64,000 nucleotides of DNA from Lachnospiraceae bacterium (GTDB lineage Bacteria > Bacillota > Clostridia > Lachnospirales > Lachnospiraceae), in the NCBI GenBank assembly GCA_024687205.1, contig JAILES010000012.1, positions 17,522-81,521 on the forward strand, read 5' to 3'. The first letter of the stretch is position 1. Each line of letters opens with the position of its first letter. A program made the position numbers and the translations under genes. Below, in pieces: positions 28,286-37,194 of the stretch. The notes beneath the pieces are model-generated. The model made no database searches and was not told the origin of the DNA. It saw only the letters and a program-made list of their open reading frames with translations.

Positions 28286-29953
28286 ATGAAGAGTGATATC
28301 GAAATAGCTCAGGAAGCCAGGATGCTTCCGATCACCGAAGTGGCAGCGGCAGCCGGAATACCGGAGGATGCCCTTGAACTCTACGGAAAATATAAGGCTA
28401 AACTTTCTCCGGAATACCTTGAAAGCCTTAAGAAAAATAAGGCAGGCAAGCTGATCCTGGTCACTGCCATCAATCCCACACCTGCGGGAGAGGGAAAGAC
28501 TACTATAAGCGTTGGCTTAAGTCAGGCTTTTGCAAAGCGCGGGAAGAAAGCAGTGCTTGCGCTGCGTGAACCTTCACTGGGGCCCTGCTTCGGTGTAAAG
28601 GGCGGAGCCGCAGGCGGCGGCTATGCCCAGGTGGTTCCGATGGAAGAGATCAATCTTCATTTTACCGGAGACTTTCATGCCATAACTTCCGCAAACAATC
28701 TGCTGGCGGCTATGATCGATAACCACATTCAGCAGGGAAACGAACTGAAGATAGATCTGCGCCGCATACTCTGGAAACGCTGCGTGGATATGAATGACAG
28801 AGTGCTCAGAAATGTGGTAGTGGGCATGGGAAGCAAGAATGACGGTTTTGTCAGGGAGGATCATTTCCAAATAACCGTTGCCAGTGAGATCATGGCTATA
28901 CTATGCCTCTCAAGGGATCTGAAGGATCTGAAGAAGCGACTTTCCGAGATCATAGTTGCATACGATCTGGAAGGCAAAGCAGTAAGAGCAGGTGAGCTCG
29001 GAGCGGTCGGAGCCATGACGGCTCTTCTTAAGGATGCCATGAGGCCTAATCTGGTACAGACTCTCGAACACACACCGGTACTCATACACGGAGGTCCCTT
29101 TGCAAACATCGCGCACGGCTGCAACAGTATAATAGCAACCGAAGCAGCAAGACATATGGCAGATTACTGCGTGACCGAGGCAGGTTTCGGTGCCGATCTG
29201 GGTGCAGAAAAATTCCTGGATATAAAGTGCAGGAAAGCAGGCTTCAATCCTGATGCAGTGGTTATAGTTGCAACCATAAGAGCCTTAAAGTATAACGGCG
29301 GCGTACCCAAGACGGAACTGGCAAACGAGAATATCGAAGCCCTCACCAAGGGAAGCGCTAACCTGAAGAAACATATAGAGAACATGCAGTCTTACGGGCT
29401 GCCGGTAGTAGTCACGATAAACCGTTTTGCCCAGGATACCGATGCTGAGATAGAAGCCCTTAAGAATATCTGTGCCGGCTGCGGCGTACCTTTCACCGTA
29501 TCCGAGGTATTTACCAAAGGCGGAGACGGAGCCGTTGAACTGGTTGATGAGCTTGTAAAGCTTACCGAAAAAGCTCCGGACTTCAAGCCTCTTTACGAGG
29601 ACAGTCTTCCTCTTAAAGAAAAGATAGAGACCATAGCAAAGAAGATCTACGGAGCTGACGGAGCGGACTTTTCGAAGGAAGCTCTTACGGAGCTTGACAG
29701 GCTTGAAAAAGAAGGCTTCGGAAATCTCCCGGTCTGTATGGCCAAAACCCAGTATTCTCTTTCCGATGATCCGAAGAAGCTCGGACGTCCGGAGAATTAC
29801 AGGATAATGGTCCGTGAGGTATATATATCTGCAGGCGCAGGTTTTGTGGTAGCCATAAGCGGCAGCATAATGACAATGCCCGGACTGCCCGCAAAGCCGG
29901 CTGCACTGTGTATAGATGTAGATGATAACGGAAACATAACAGGATTGTTTTAA
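28286..29953 (+). CDS. fhs: Formate--tetrahydrofolate ligase
   Basis: ATP-dependent formation of 10-formyl-THF from formate, the entry to the methyl branch of one-carbon metabolism in clostridia. The nucleotide loop TPAGEGKTT is at about residues 61-69, followed by [22 protein letters not shown] (in part) and the C-terminal GLPAKPAA. At 555 aa it has normal length. It starts 10 bases after ftsK with TTAAGGAGG upstream and is followed 19 bases later by folD, so the two sequential steps are coexpressed. Confidence 0.97.
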   Translation: MKSDIEIAQEARMLPITEVAAAAGIPEDALELYGKYKAKLSPEYLESLKKNKAGKLILVTAINPTPAGEGKTTISVGLSQAFAKRGKKAVLALREPSLGPCFGVKGGAAGGGYAQVVPMEEINLHFTGDFHAITSANNLLAAMIDNHIQQGNELKIDLRRILWKRCVDMNDRVLRNVVVGMGSKNDGFVREDHFQITVASEIMAILCLSRDLKDLKKRLSEIIVAYDLEGKAVRAGELGAVGAMTALLKDAMRPNLVQTLEHTPVLIHGGPFANIAHGCNSIIATEAARHMADYCVTEAGFGADLGAEKFLDIKCRKAGFNPDAVVIVATIRALKYNGGVPKTELANENIEALTKGSANLKKHIENMQSYGLPVVVTINRFAQDTDAEIEALKNICAGCGVPFTVSEVFTKGGDGAVELVDELVKLTEKAPDFKPLYEDSLPLKEKIETIAKKIYGADGADFSKEALTELDRLEKEGFGNLPVCMAKTQYSLSDDPKKLGRPENYRIMVREVYISAGAGFVVAISGSIMTMPGLPAKPAALCIDVDDNGNITGLF

Positions 29954-29972
29954 GCATATCAGGAGGGAAAAG

Positions 29973-30815
29973 ATGGCAACACTTATTGACGGAAAAAGAA
30001 TATCACAGGAGATCAAAGATGAGCTGAAGGAAAAGGCCGCAAGCCTTAAGGCTGAAGGAAAAGAAGCCTGTCTTGCAGTAATACTTGTGGGTGAAGACCC
30101 GGCTTCAAAGGTTTATGTGGGCAACAAGAAGAAAGCCTGCGAATATATAGGCATACGTTCCGAATCCTATGAACTGCCCGAGAGTACCTCACAGGCTGAA
30201 CTGCTTGAACTGATAGAAAGACTTAACGCCGACGCTAAGGTAAACGGCATACTCGTACAGTTGCCGGTTCCCAAACATATCGATGAAAAAGCGGTGATCA
30301 GAAGCATATCACCTGCTAAGGATGTTGACGGTTTCCATCCCGAGAACGTGGGGGCTCTGCTGATAGGGGAAAAGGGCTTTGTTTCCTGTACTCCGGCCGG
30401 TGTCATTGAACTGCTGAAGAGATCGGGGATAAGCATCGAAGGAAAAGAATGTGTGGTGATAGGCCGCAGCAATATAGTCGGAAAACCCATGGGAGTACTG
30501 TTGCTTAGAGAGAACGGCACCGTTACGATATGCCATTCCAGAACACAGGACCTTAAGAACGTATGTAAGCGTGCTGATATACTTGTGGCAGCCGTAGGCA
30601 AGCCCAAGATGATCAACCGCGAATATATCAAAGAGGGGGCAGTAGTGATCGATGTAGGCATCCACAGAATGGAAAACGGCAAGCTCTGCGGTGATGTGGA
30701 TTTTGACGATGTGGAGGATATGGTCAGCGCCATCACTCCGGTACCCGGAGGTGTAGGCCCCATGACCATCGCAATGCTTATGAAAAACTGTATGGAGTCT
30801 GTAGAAGAGTCATAA
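29973..30815 (+). CDS. folD: Bifunctional methylene-THF dehydrogenase/methenyl-THF cyclohydrolase FolD
   Basis: Interconverts 10-formyl-THF and 5,10-methylene-THF using NADP. Visible are the active-site region (SKVYVGNKKKACEYIGI, catalytic Lys), VNGILVQLPVPKHID, VDGFHPENVG, the Rossmann region VIGRSNIVGKP and PVPGGVGPMT. Length 280 aa. It follows fhs directly, and the next gene begins 1 base after its stop. Confidence 0.97.
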   Translation: MATLIDGKRISQEIKDELKEKAASLKAEGKEACLAVILVGEDPASKVYVGNKKKACEYIGIRSESYELPESTSQAELLELIERLNADAKVNGILVQLPVPKHIDEKAVIRSISPAKDVDGFHPENVGALLIGEKGFVSCTPAGVIELLKRSGISIEGKECVVIGRSNIVGKPMGVLLLRENGTVTICHSRTQDLKNVCKRADILVAAVGKPKMINREYIKEGAVVIDVGIHRMENGKLCGDVDFDDVEDMVSAITPVPGGVGPMTIAMLMKNCMESVEES

Positions 30816-30816
30816 T

Positions 30817-32505
30817 ATGATATGTCAGAAGTGCGGCAATGAAATAGAGGATGGCAAGCTGATCTGCGAAAACTGCGGAACGGATGTGCAGCTTATACCT
30901 TCTTTTGAGCCGGAGATCGAGAAAGAGATCCGGGATGCTCTCCCCAACCCTTATGTTGATGAAGAATATGAGGAAGGATATGAAGGAGAGTACGGCGAAT
31001 ATGAAGGTGATTATCCGGAATATGAGGGTGAATATCCGGAGTACGAAGGAGAATATCCGGAATATGAGGGCGAGTATCCGGAAGATGAAGGCGATTATGC
31101 CGATGAATACGCAGATGATTACGGGGATGAGTACAGCGAAGAGTATGAAGACCAGGGCTTTGATGAGGAGTACGACGGCGAACTGCTGGATGAGCTTGAT
31201 GATTTTGAGGACGATGAGGGTGATGTATTAAGACAGATAGCCCTTGCGGTCAGACAGAGCCGCTTCAGACCCTTATATATAGCGCTCTGCGCCATACTGA
31301 TCATAGCTGTCATTGTTTCGGCCGTATATATCGCAAAGCTTGTGATCCATGACAATTCTGCCGAGTATCAGGCTCAGATGGGCATGGAAGCTTATGATAC
31401 GGGAAATTATGATGCGGCCATCACCTATATGGACAGGGCCCATACTTTAGATTCCAGTAATGCTGATATTACCTATAAACTTGCGGAATGTTATCTGGCA
31501 GCCGGTCAGGATGAGAATGCTCTGGGTATGCTATGGGAACTTGGAACCACGCAGGCTTACCAGCTGATACTGGGATACTATATCAAGAACGAGGATTTTG
31601 ACCAGGCCAAGCTGATACTGGAAAACTGTGAAGACGAGAGCATAAAGATACAGTACCAGTCATATCTTGCCAATCCGCCGGCTTTCAGCGAACCGGAAGG
31701 AAGCTATACCGAAAAGGTGACGCTGAAGCTTTCATCAAATACCAACGGAACCATCTACTATACCATGGACGGTACGGAACCCAACAAATACAGCAATGTC
31801 TATACCACACCGCTGTCGCTTGAACGCGGTGTTTATGAGATCAGAGCCGTTTTTGTCAATGAGTATGGTATGACCTCCGATGAAGCATACGGTAAATATA
31901 CCATAAATCTTAATGTGCCCGATATGCCTTATGTTATGCCGGCAGGAGGCATGTTTGTAAAGCCGGAGCTGATCAACGTAAAGGTTCCCGAGGACTGTAC
32001 GGTCTACTATACTACCGACGGCAGCGAGCCCGATGCTTCTTCCCAGGAGTATACCGGTCCCATACCCATGCTGCTGGGACCCACGGATATGATATTCGTG
32101 GCCATCAGTGAAGACGGCATTGCCGGACCCACCGCGGAGAGGGAGTATAACCTGAATATCGCTACCCTTGTGGATCTTAACAGCATACCGCTTCTTATGG
32201 CTCAGTATAATATTACGACGGGCAAGACCATCGATCCCCAGGGACACGACAGCAAGAACAATACGATGCGTTATACCTATACTATCAATTCCGCGATAAC
32301 GCTGGGAGACGGGATATACTTTATAGTTACGGAAAATACCGTTGATAAAGAAGATGTATCCATGAAGACCGGTTCCTATTATCTGGTGGATGTCTATACT
32401 TCTGCGATATTTAAAGCGGAGGTTAATGAGGATGACCAGTCGCTGTCACTGGGAGCCATGTTGCCGCCCGAGAGTTATATGACACCCATGGAAATACTGC
32501 CATGA
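30817..32505 (+). CDS. Zinc-ribbon, acidic-repeat, TM, TPR and chitobiase-like-domain membrane protein
   Basis: A 562-aa mosaic protein. An N-terminal zinc ribbon (C3, C6, C17, C20) is followed by an extremely acidic Tyr/Glu region (about 45-135) containing five tandem 7-residue units. A TM segment lies at about 153-175, then a TPR-like helical region (about 184-290, ALxxLGxxYxxxG-like units). Two copies of the chitobiase/beta-hexosaminidase C-terminal-type fold follow, each with a YYTxDGxEP core (about 305-318 and 395-402). The orientation should put the zinc ribbon and acidic arm inside and the rest outside. No catalytic residues are seen; a scaffold or sensor is likely. It is coupled to folD (1 base) and overlaps rlmH by 4 bases. 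Confidence 0.82.
   Translation: MICQKCGNEIEDGKLICENCGTDVQLIPSFEPEIEKEIRDALPNPYVDEEYEEGYEGEYGEYEGDYPEYEGEYPEYEGEYPEYEGEYPEDEGDYADEYADDYGDEYSEEYEDQGFDEEYDGELLDELDDFEDDEGDVLRQIALAVRQSRFRPLYIALCAILIIAVIVSAVYIAKLVIHDNSAEYQAQMGMEAYDTGNYDAAITYMDRAHTLDSSNADITYKLAECYLAAGQDENALGMLWELGTTQAYQLILGYYIKNEDFDQAKLILENCEDESIKIQYQSYLANPPAFSEPEGSYTEKVTLKLSSNTNGTIYYTMDGTEPNKYSNVYTTPLSLERGVYEIRAVFVNEYGMTSDEAYGKYTINLNVPDMPYVMPAGGMFVKPELINVKVPEDCTVYYTTDGSEPDASSQEYTGPIPMLLGPTDMIFVAISEDGIAGPTAEREYNLNIATLVDLNSIPLLMAQYNITTGKTIDPQGHDSKNNTMRYTYTINSAITLGDGIYFIVTENTVDKEDVSMKTGSYYLVDVYTSAIFKAEVNEDDQSLSLGAMLPPESYMTPMEILP
30997..31101 (+). repeat. Five 21-bp in-frame tandem repeats (EYEGEYP units)
   Basis: Five consecutive 21-bp units encode EYEGDYP, three EYEGEYP and a degenerate EDEGDYA, within the acidic arm of the zinc-ribbon/TPR protein. 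Synonymous differences between units (gaa/gag, tat/tac, ggt/gga/ggc) show they are not freshly copied, yet the protein repeat is kept. Copy number could vary between strains. Confidence 0.9.
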
Positions 32506-32981
32506 TAAAGACAGATATAATCTGTGTCGGAAAGATAAAGGAAAAATATCTTGAAGATGCGATAAAAGAATATATGAAAAGGCTCGGAGCCTATACAAAC
32601 ACAGAGATCATCGAAGTAAAGGATGAGAAGACTCCGGATAATGCTTCTGAAAAAGAGATAAAAAAGATCCTTGAGACCGAAGGCGCCAGGATACGTAAGT
32701 ACATGGATGACAAAGCACATATCTTTGCGATGGCCATAGAGGGAAAACAGCTGACTTCGGAGGCTTTTGCAAAACGTATCGATGATATAGGGATGACGAG
32801 TTCAAAGATACAGTTTATAATCGGCGGTTCCCTCGGTATAGATGAGAGTATTAAGAAGGATGCGGATGAACTGCTGAGTTTTTCAAAGATGACTTTTCCG
32901 CACCAGCTGATGAGGGTGGTGCTGCTGGAGCAGATATACAGAGCACATAAGATAATTAAGGACGAGCCTTATCACAAATAG
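32502..32981 (+). CDS. rlmH: 23S rRNA (pseudouridine-1915-N3)-methyltransferase RlmH
   Basis: SPOUT-class methyltransferase acting on the 70S ribosome. The C-terminal knot is clear (FIIGGSLGIDESIKKDADE, SKMTFPHQLMRVVLLEQIYRA in part, ending IKDEPYHK). At 159 aa it has normal length. It overlaps the upstream gene by 4 bases and the convergent rsmF-like gene by 10 bases. The two convergent rRNA methyltransferase genes share their 3' ends and no terminator is visible between them. Confidence 0.96.
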   Translation: MIKTDIICVGKIKEKYLEDAIKEYMKRLGAYTNTEIIEVKDEKTPDNASEKEIKKILETEGARIRKYMDDKAHIFAMAIEGKQLTSEAFAKRIDDIGMTSSKIQFIIGGSLGIDESIKKDADELLSFSKMTFPHQLMRVVLLEQIYRAHKIIKDEPYHK

Positions 32982-34342
32982 CGGAGTCCTTTGGGATAAA
33001 GGTTTTTGAGCCGGCTGCGGTCTATGCGTCCGCCGCCGAGTACATAGCCCTTATATATGACGGGAAGAAAGACCTTGTTCGGTATGCCGGACATATCAAG
33101 GGTACTGAGGTCCAGTTCGAGGCCTTTGATATATGAGAGAGCCATATCCGGGCGTTGGGAGATATCAAGCCGGTATCTGAAACTTCCGGCAGCTGCTTTA
33201 AAGAAATGGTGATGGGGGATAAGTCTTTTATTCGAGCCTGCCGCATCAATAACGGGTATTCCGGGCAGCGTAAAGCCGGACAGAGCAAGAGCTGACGCAG
33301 CAGCAGGAATAAGACGGATATTGCCTTTAGGATCCTTGATACAGAGTTCATGATCAATGCAAAGGCTCTCATCCAGTTCGGATAACAACTGTCTGATGCC
33401 GTGATCGTTATGTGTGACTTTTACGCCTGAAGGGGAAGCTGCCTGTTCACCGCTCTTTCTGAGATAAGAAACAAACTGACCCTCACCTTCATAAAGATGG
33501 GGATAAAAGGTATAACAGCCGTCAGCGGTACATAAGCCGCGGGAGGATATCATCTCCGGGGCTTCACTTAAGCTAAGGGGATGCCCGTTCAGCAGATATT
33601 CGACATTGGCTTCGTTCTCGGCTTCCTCGTAAGTGCAGGTACTGTAGATCAGAAGACCGCCGGGTTTGAGACAGGCTACCGCATTATCCAGGATGTTACG
33701 CTGACGCAGGGCGCAGAGCTCGACATTTTCGGGGCTCCATTCGCCGATGCTTTCGGGATACTTGCGGAACATTCCCTCGCCTGAGCAGGGAGCATCGCAG
33801 AGGACAACGTCGAAATACGAAGGAAAACGGACAGCCAGTTCCTCAGGCTGCATACAGCTTACCAGCACGTTGGAGTAGCCCATTCGTTCCATATTCTGTA
33901 TGAGTATGCGGTTACGCGAGCTCACGGGTTCGTTGGCGATAAGAAGGCCGGAAGCATCCTTAAGCTGCATTGCAAGCTGTGAGGATTTGCCGCCGGGAGC
34001 GGCGCAGAGATCAAGAACTTTTGCATCCGCCGGGAGTTTAAGGCTTCCCGCAGGCAGCATAGCCGAAGGATCCTGCGAATAGATGGCACCGGCATGATGA
34101 AGAACCGAGCGGCCGATATGCTCGGAAGCCGTTAAGAAACAGGCTTCGAGACCATCGATCTTAACCGCCTTAAGTTCGCTGTCGGAGACGATAAGCGCTT
34201 CGCATTCAGCAGCTGAATTATAAAACCTGTTACAATGAAAAGCCTTTACGCCGGGGGCATCAAAGCTTTTTTCAAAAGCAGGATAGGCGTCTTGCAGACG
34301 TACTTTCATGTTATTGATAAATTGTTCCGGTAATGCAGTCAT
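32972..34342 (-). CDS. RsmF/NSUN-family RNA m5C methyltransferase
   Basis: SAM-dependent cytosine-C5 methyltransferase of the NOL1/NOP2/Sun family, probably acting on rRNA. The SAM loop is DLCAAPGGKSSQLA at about residues 108-121. The two catalytic Cys are in CDAPCSGEGMF and YSTCTYEEAENE. The C-terminal part (KGYVLGGGRIDRSRLKNLYP) is the RsmF-type PUA-like extension. The ATG at 34342 (456 aa) is chosen because a good - strand promoter ends 7 bases before it and there is no Shine-Dalgarno; the open frame continues to 34378, but that would start inside the promoter. I therefore predict a leaderless mRNA. Start codons of this gene and the divergent phosphorylase are 35 bases apart. Confidence 0.92.
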   Translation of the reverse strand: MTALPEQFINNMKVRLQDAYPAFEKSFDAPGVKAFHCNRFYNSAAECEALIVSDSELKAVKIDGLEACFLTASEHIGRSVLHHAGAIYSQDPSAMLPAGSLKLPADAKVLDLCAAPGGKSSQLAMQLKDASGLLIANEPVSSRNRILIQNMERMGYSNVLVSCMQPEELAVRFPSYFDVVLCDAPCSGEGMFRKYPESIGEWSPENVELCALRQRNILDNAVACLKPGGLLIYSTCTYEEAENEANVEYLLNGHPLSLSEAPEMISSRGLCTADGCYTFYPHLYEGEGQFVSYLRKSGEQAASPSGVKVTHNDHGIRQLLSELDESLCIDHELCIKDPKGNIRLIPAAASALALSGFTLPGIPVIDAAGSNKRLIPHHHFFKAAAGSFRYRLDISQRPDMALSYIKGLELDLSTLDMSGIPNKVFLPVIYKGYVLGGGRIDRSRLKNLYPKGLRYL

Positions 34343-34349
34343 GTGTGAG

Positions 34350-34378
34350 ATTATATCAAATAAGGAGGTATTAGACAA
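34350..34378 (-). promoter_or_regulatory. Promoter giving a leaderless mRNA for the rsmF-like gene
   Basis: Read on the - strand: TTGTCT (34378-34373), 17-bp spacer, perfect TATAAT (34355-34350), 7 bases, then ATG at 34342. The -35 box overlaps the first base of the divergent phosphorylase start codon, and the spacer contains that gene's AAGGAGG, so RNAP bound here must collide with transcription of the neighbour. Confidence 0.68.
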
Positions 34379-35685
34379 TGGGATACCGTATGTATGATCT
34401 GATCGAAAAGAAGCGTGATGGCGGAGTGCTGAGCAGTCCGGAGATAAAGTGGATGATAGATGAGTATACGGCGGGTCGTATACCGGATTACCAGATGTCG
34501 GCCATGACCATGGCCATATTCTTCAAGGGCCTGGATAAAGAAGAAACCCTGAATCTCACCATGGCCATGACTGAGAGCGGCGATACCGTTGATCTGAGCG
34601 GTATCAGCGGCATAAAAGTTGATAAGCATTCCACAGGCGGTGTTGGTGACAAGACCAGCATAGCTCTGGCGCCTCTGGTAGCGTCCGTCGGCGTGCATGT
34701 AGCAAAGATGAGCGGAAGAGGCCTCGGACATACGGGCGGAACCATTGATAAGCTTGAAAGTTTTCCGGGCTTTAATACATCCATAACAATGGATGCTTTT
34801 CTTAAACAGGTAAATGACATAGGGATAGCCATAATGGGGCAGACCAAAGATCTGGTACCCGCGGATAAAAAACTCTATGCTCTCAGGGATGTCACAGCTA
34901 CGGTTGACCAGCTGTCCCTGATAGCTTCATCGATAATGAGCAAGAAACTGGCCAGCGGTGCGGATGCCATAGTGCTTGATGTTAAGTGCGGAAGCGGGGC
35001 TTTTATGAAAGATCTCGTATCTGCAAGAGCCCTTGCCGAAGAGATGACCGAGCTGGGAAGAGGCGCCGGAAGAAAGGTTACGGCGTTCATAACGGATATG
35101 GACGAACCTCTTGGGCTGGCTGTAGGAAATGCTCTTGAGGTAAAAGAGGCAATAGATACGCTGAGAGGAAAAGGACCAGAAGATTTCACCGAACTTGTCA
35201 TGTCACTGGGAGCCGCAATGGTACATTTTGCAGGTATCGCAGACAGCGAAGAAGAAGCACGCGTACTGCTTTCAAAGTCCATAGAGAACGGGGATGCCAT
35301 AAACAAGCTTAAGGAATTCGTAAAAGCCCAGGGTGGGGATGAACGCGCTGTTGACGATATGGCATTGCTTCCTTCGGCAAAATATGAATATGAGCTTGCT
35401 GCGGATACGGACGGCTTTGTTGAGAGTATAGCATGTTCCGAAGTCGGTACCGCATCACTGCTGCTGGGAGGCGGAAGGCTCACAAAGGAAGATGAGATCG
35501 ATCTGTCCACAGGCATAATCATGAAAAAGAAAAAGGGCATGCCGGTGAAAAAGGGTGAGGCCCTTGCGCTGATATATTACAACGATGAAGAGAAGAAAGA
35601 GGCTGCAGCAGCAAGGCTTAAGGCAGCATTTAAAATAGGCAGAGTGAAACCCGAAACAAATGATATCATTTTGGGAAGGATATAA
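34378..35685 (+). CDS. pdp: Pyrimidine-nucleoside phosphorylase
   Basis: Phosphorolysis of thymidine, uridine and deoxyuridine to base and (deoxy)ribose-1-phosphate, salvage pathway. The family signature SGRGLGHTGGTIDKLES is seen, together with phosphate-binding KHSTGGVGDKTS and KCGSGAFM. At 435 aa it has normal length. AAGGAGG precedes the ATG. No clear promoter is seen in the 35 bases before it, so its promoter must lie inside the divergent gene. deoC, which handles the deoxyribose phosphate product, lies at 55394. Confidence 0.94.
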   Translation: MGYRMYDLIEKKRDGGVLSSPEIKWMIDEYTAGRIPDYQMSAMTMAIFFKGLDKEETLNLTMAMTESGDTVDLSGISGIKVDKHSTGGVGDKTSIALAPLVASVGVHVAKMSGRGLGHTGGTIDKLESFPGFNTSITMDAFLKQVNDIGIAIMGQTKDLVPADKKLYALRDVTATVDQLSLIASSIMSKKLASGADAIVLDVKCGSGAFMKDLVSARALAEEMTELGRGAGRKVTAFITDMDEPLGLAVGNALEVKEAIDTLRGKGPEDFTELVMSLGAAMVHFAGIADSEEEARVLLSKSIENGDAINKLKEFVKAQGGDERAVDDMALLPSAKYEYELAADTDGFVESIACSEVGTASLLLGGGRLTKEDEIDLSTGIIMKKKKGMPVKKGEALALIYYNDEEKKEAAAARLKAAFKIGRVKPETNDIILGRI

Positions 35686-35689
35686 ATGA

Positions 35690-36670
35690 ATGGCAAATGA
35701 CGAGATCATAAAGATCAGCATGGAACTGGATACTGATGCCGAGAAGTTTCTCTTTGGTGCTAATGACAAGTATCTGGACAGGCTGGAAAAAGAACTTGAG
35801 ATTGAGATAAGCGACCGTGACGGTTTTTTGTGGCTGTCGGGAAGCAAACGTAATGTTGAGAGAGCAAAGCGTCTGATACGTGATCTGATAGAAGTGTCAA
35901 AAAACGAAGCTGTTCTTGAAGAACAGAAACTAAGTTACGGACTGGATCTGGCAAAGGCGGACAGACAGGATGTACTGCTGGATCTTGATAAAGAGAATAT
36001 CTGCCGTACCATTAACGGTAAAAGCGTAAGACCCAAGACCGAAGGTCAGAAGAAATATACCGATGCAATAAGAAATAACATGATAGTATTCGGCAGCGGT
36101 CCGGCAGGTACGGGAAAGACTTATCTGGCTATGGCAATGGCCATCACGGCTTTCAGGGCTGAGGAAGTGAACCGTATCATACTGACGAGACCGGCAATCG
36201 AAGCCGGGGAAAAGCTGGGCTTCCTTCCCGGCGACCTGCAAAGCAAGGTAGATCCTTATCTCAGACCGCTGTATGATGCGCTGTACCAGATAATGGGAGC
36301 AGAAGCATTCCAGAAGAATATGGAAAAGGGCCTGATCGAAGTAGCCCCCCTTGCTTATATGAGAGGACGTACTCTCGATAATTCCTTTATAATTCTGGAT
36401 GAAGCACAGAATACCACACCTGCCCAGATGAAGATGTTCCTGACCAGGATAGGCTTCGGTTCCAAAGCGGTCATAACCGGTGACCTGAGTCAGAAGGATC
36501 TGTCCCAGGGCGTTAAGAGCGGACTTGATGAAGCAATAAAAGTACTGCGGGGCGTAGAGGGGATTGCCTTCTGTACTCTTGATTCAAGGGATGTGGTAAG
36601 ACACCCGCTGGTCATGAAGATAGTGCAGGCTTACGAGAAGTACGAGAAGAATCATCATAATAACAGGTAA
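35690..36670 (+). CDS. phoH: PhoH-family ATPase
   Basis: A 326-aa RNA-associated P-loop protein. An N-terminal KH-like region (LWLSGSKRNVERAKRLI) is followed by the PhoH ATPase: Walker A GSGPAGTGKTYLA, TRPAIEAGEKLGFLPGD, Walker B FIILDEAQNT and ITGDLSQKDL. In many Firmicutes phoH is followed by ybeY, as here (21 bases apart), pointing to ribosome-linked RNA processing. It starts 4 bases after the phosphorylase stop. Confidence 0.95.
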   Translation: MANDEIIKISMELDTDAEKFLFGANDKYLDRLEKELEIEISDRDGFLWLSGSKRNVERAKRLIRDLIEVSKNEAVLEEQKLSYGLDLAKADRQDVLLDLDKENICRTINGKSVRPKTEGQKKYTDAIRNNMIVFGSGPAGTGKTYLAMAMAITAFRAEEVNRIILTRPAIEAGEKLGFLPGDLQSKVDPYLRPLYDALYQIMGAEAFQKNMEKGLIEVAPLAYMRGRTLDNSFIILDEAQNTTPAQMKMFLTRIGFGSKAVITGDLSQKDLSQGVKSGLDEAIKVLRGVEGIAFCTLDSRDVVRHPLVMKIVQAYEKYEKNHHNNR

Positions 36671-36691
36671 AGTCAGAAGAGGAAAGCTTTA

Positions 36692-37192
36692 ATGGTATTG
36701 TACAGCGAATGCGAAGAGGATTTTCTTCCGGATTATGAAAAGACCGCCAAAGAGGTGATAGAGAAGGCAGTGGAAAAACACGGCGGCCTGAAAGATTACA
36801 GTGTTAATCTCTATATAGTCGACGATGAAACCATACGTGAGACAAACAGGGATACGAGAGGGATTGATTCCGTGACGGATGTCCTGTCCTTTCCGAACCT
36901 GGAACTTTATGAGGGAGATCTGTCTCCTATAGACGATATGGACAGATCGGATATCAGCGATCCGGAAACAGGTGAGATACTGCTGGGAGAGATAATGATC
37001 TGCAAAAACAGGGTATTTGAACAGGCGGAAGAATACGGACACAGTCCGCTGCGGGAATATGCCTTTCTTGTTACCCATTCCATTCTTCATCTTCTGGGCT
37101 ATGACCATATGGAAGATGAGGAGAGGGAGCGGATGGAAAAGAAACAGAAAGAGATACTGGAAGAGCTTGGGATCACAAGAGAACGGAGCTGA
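36692..37192 (+). CDS. ybeY: Endoribonuclease YbeY
   Basis: Zinc-dependent RNase needed for 16S rRNA 3' maturation and ribosome quality control. The metal motif HSILHLLGYDH (HxxxHxxxxxH) is near residue 130-140, preceded by TDVLSFPN and LGEIMIC. At 166 aa it has normal length. It is paired with phoH upstream; a membrane flippase gene starts 2 bases downstream. Confidence 0.95.
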   Translation: MVLYSECEEDFLPDYEKTAKEVIEKAVEKHGGLKDYSVNLYIVDDETIRETNRDTRGIDSVTDVLSFPNLELYEGDLSPIDDMDRSDISDPETGEILLGEIMICKNRVFEQAEEYGHSPLREYAFLVTHSILHLLGYDHMEDEERERMEKKQKEILEELGITRERS

Positions 37193-37194
37193 AA

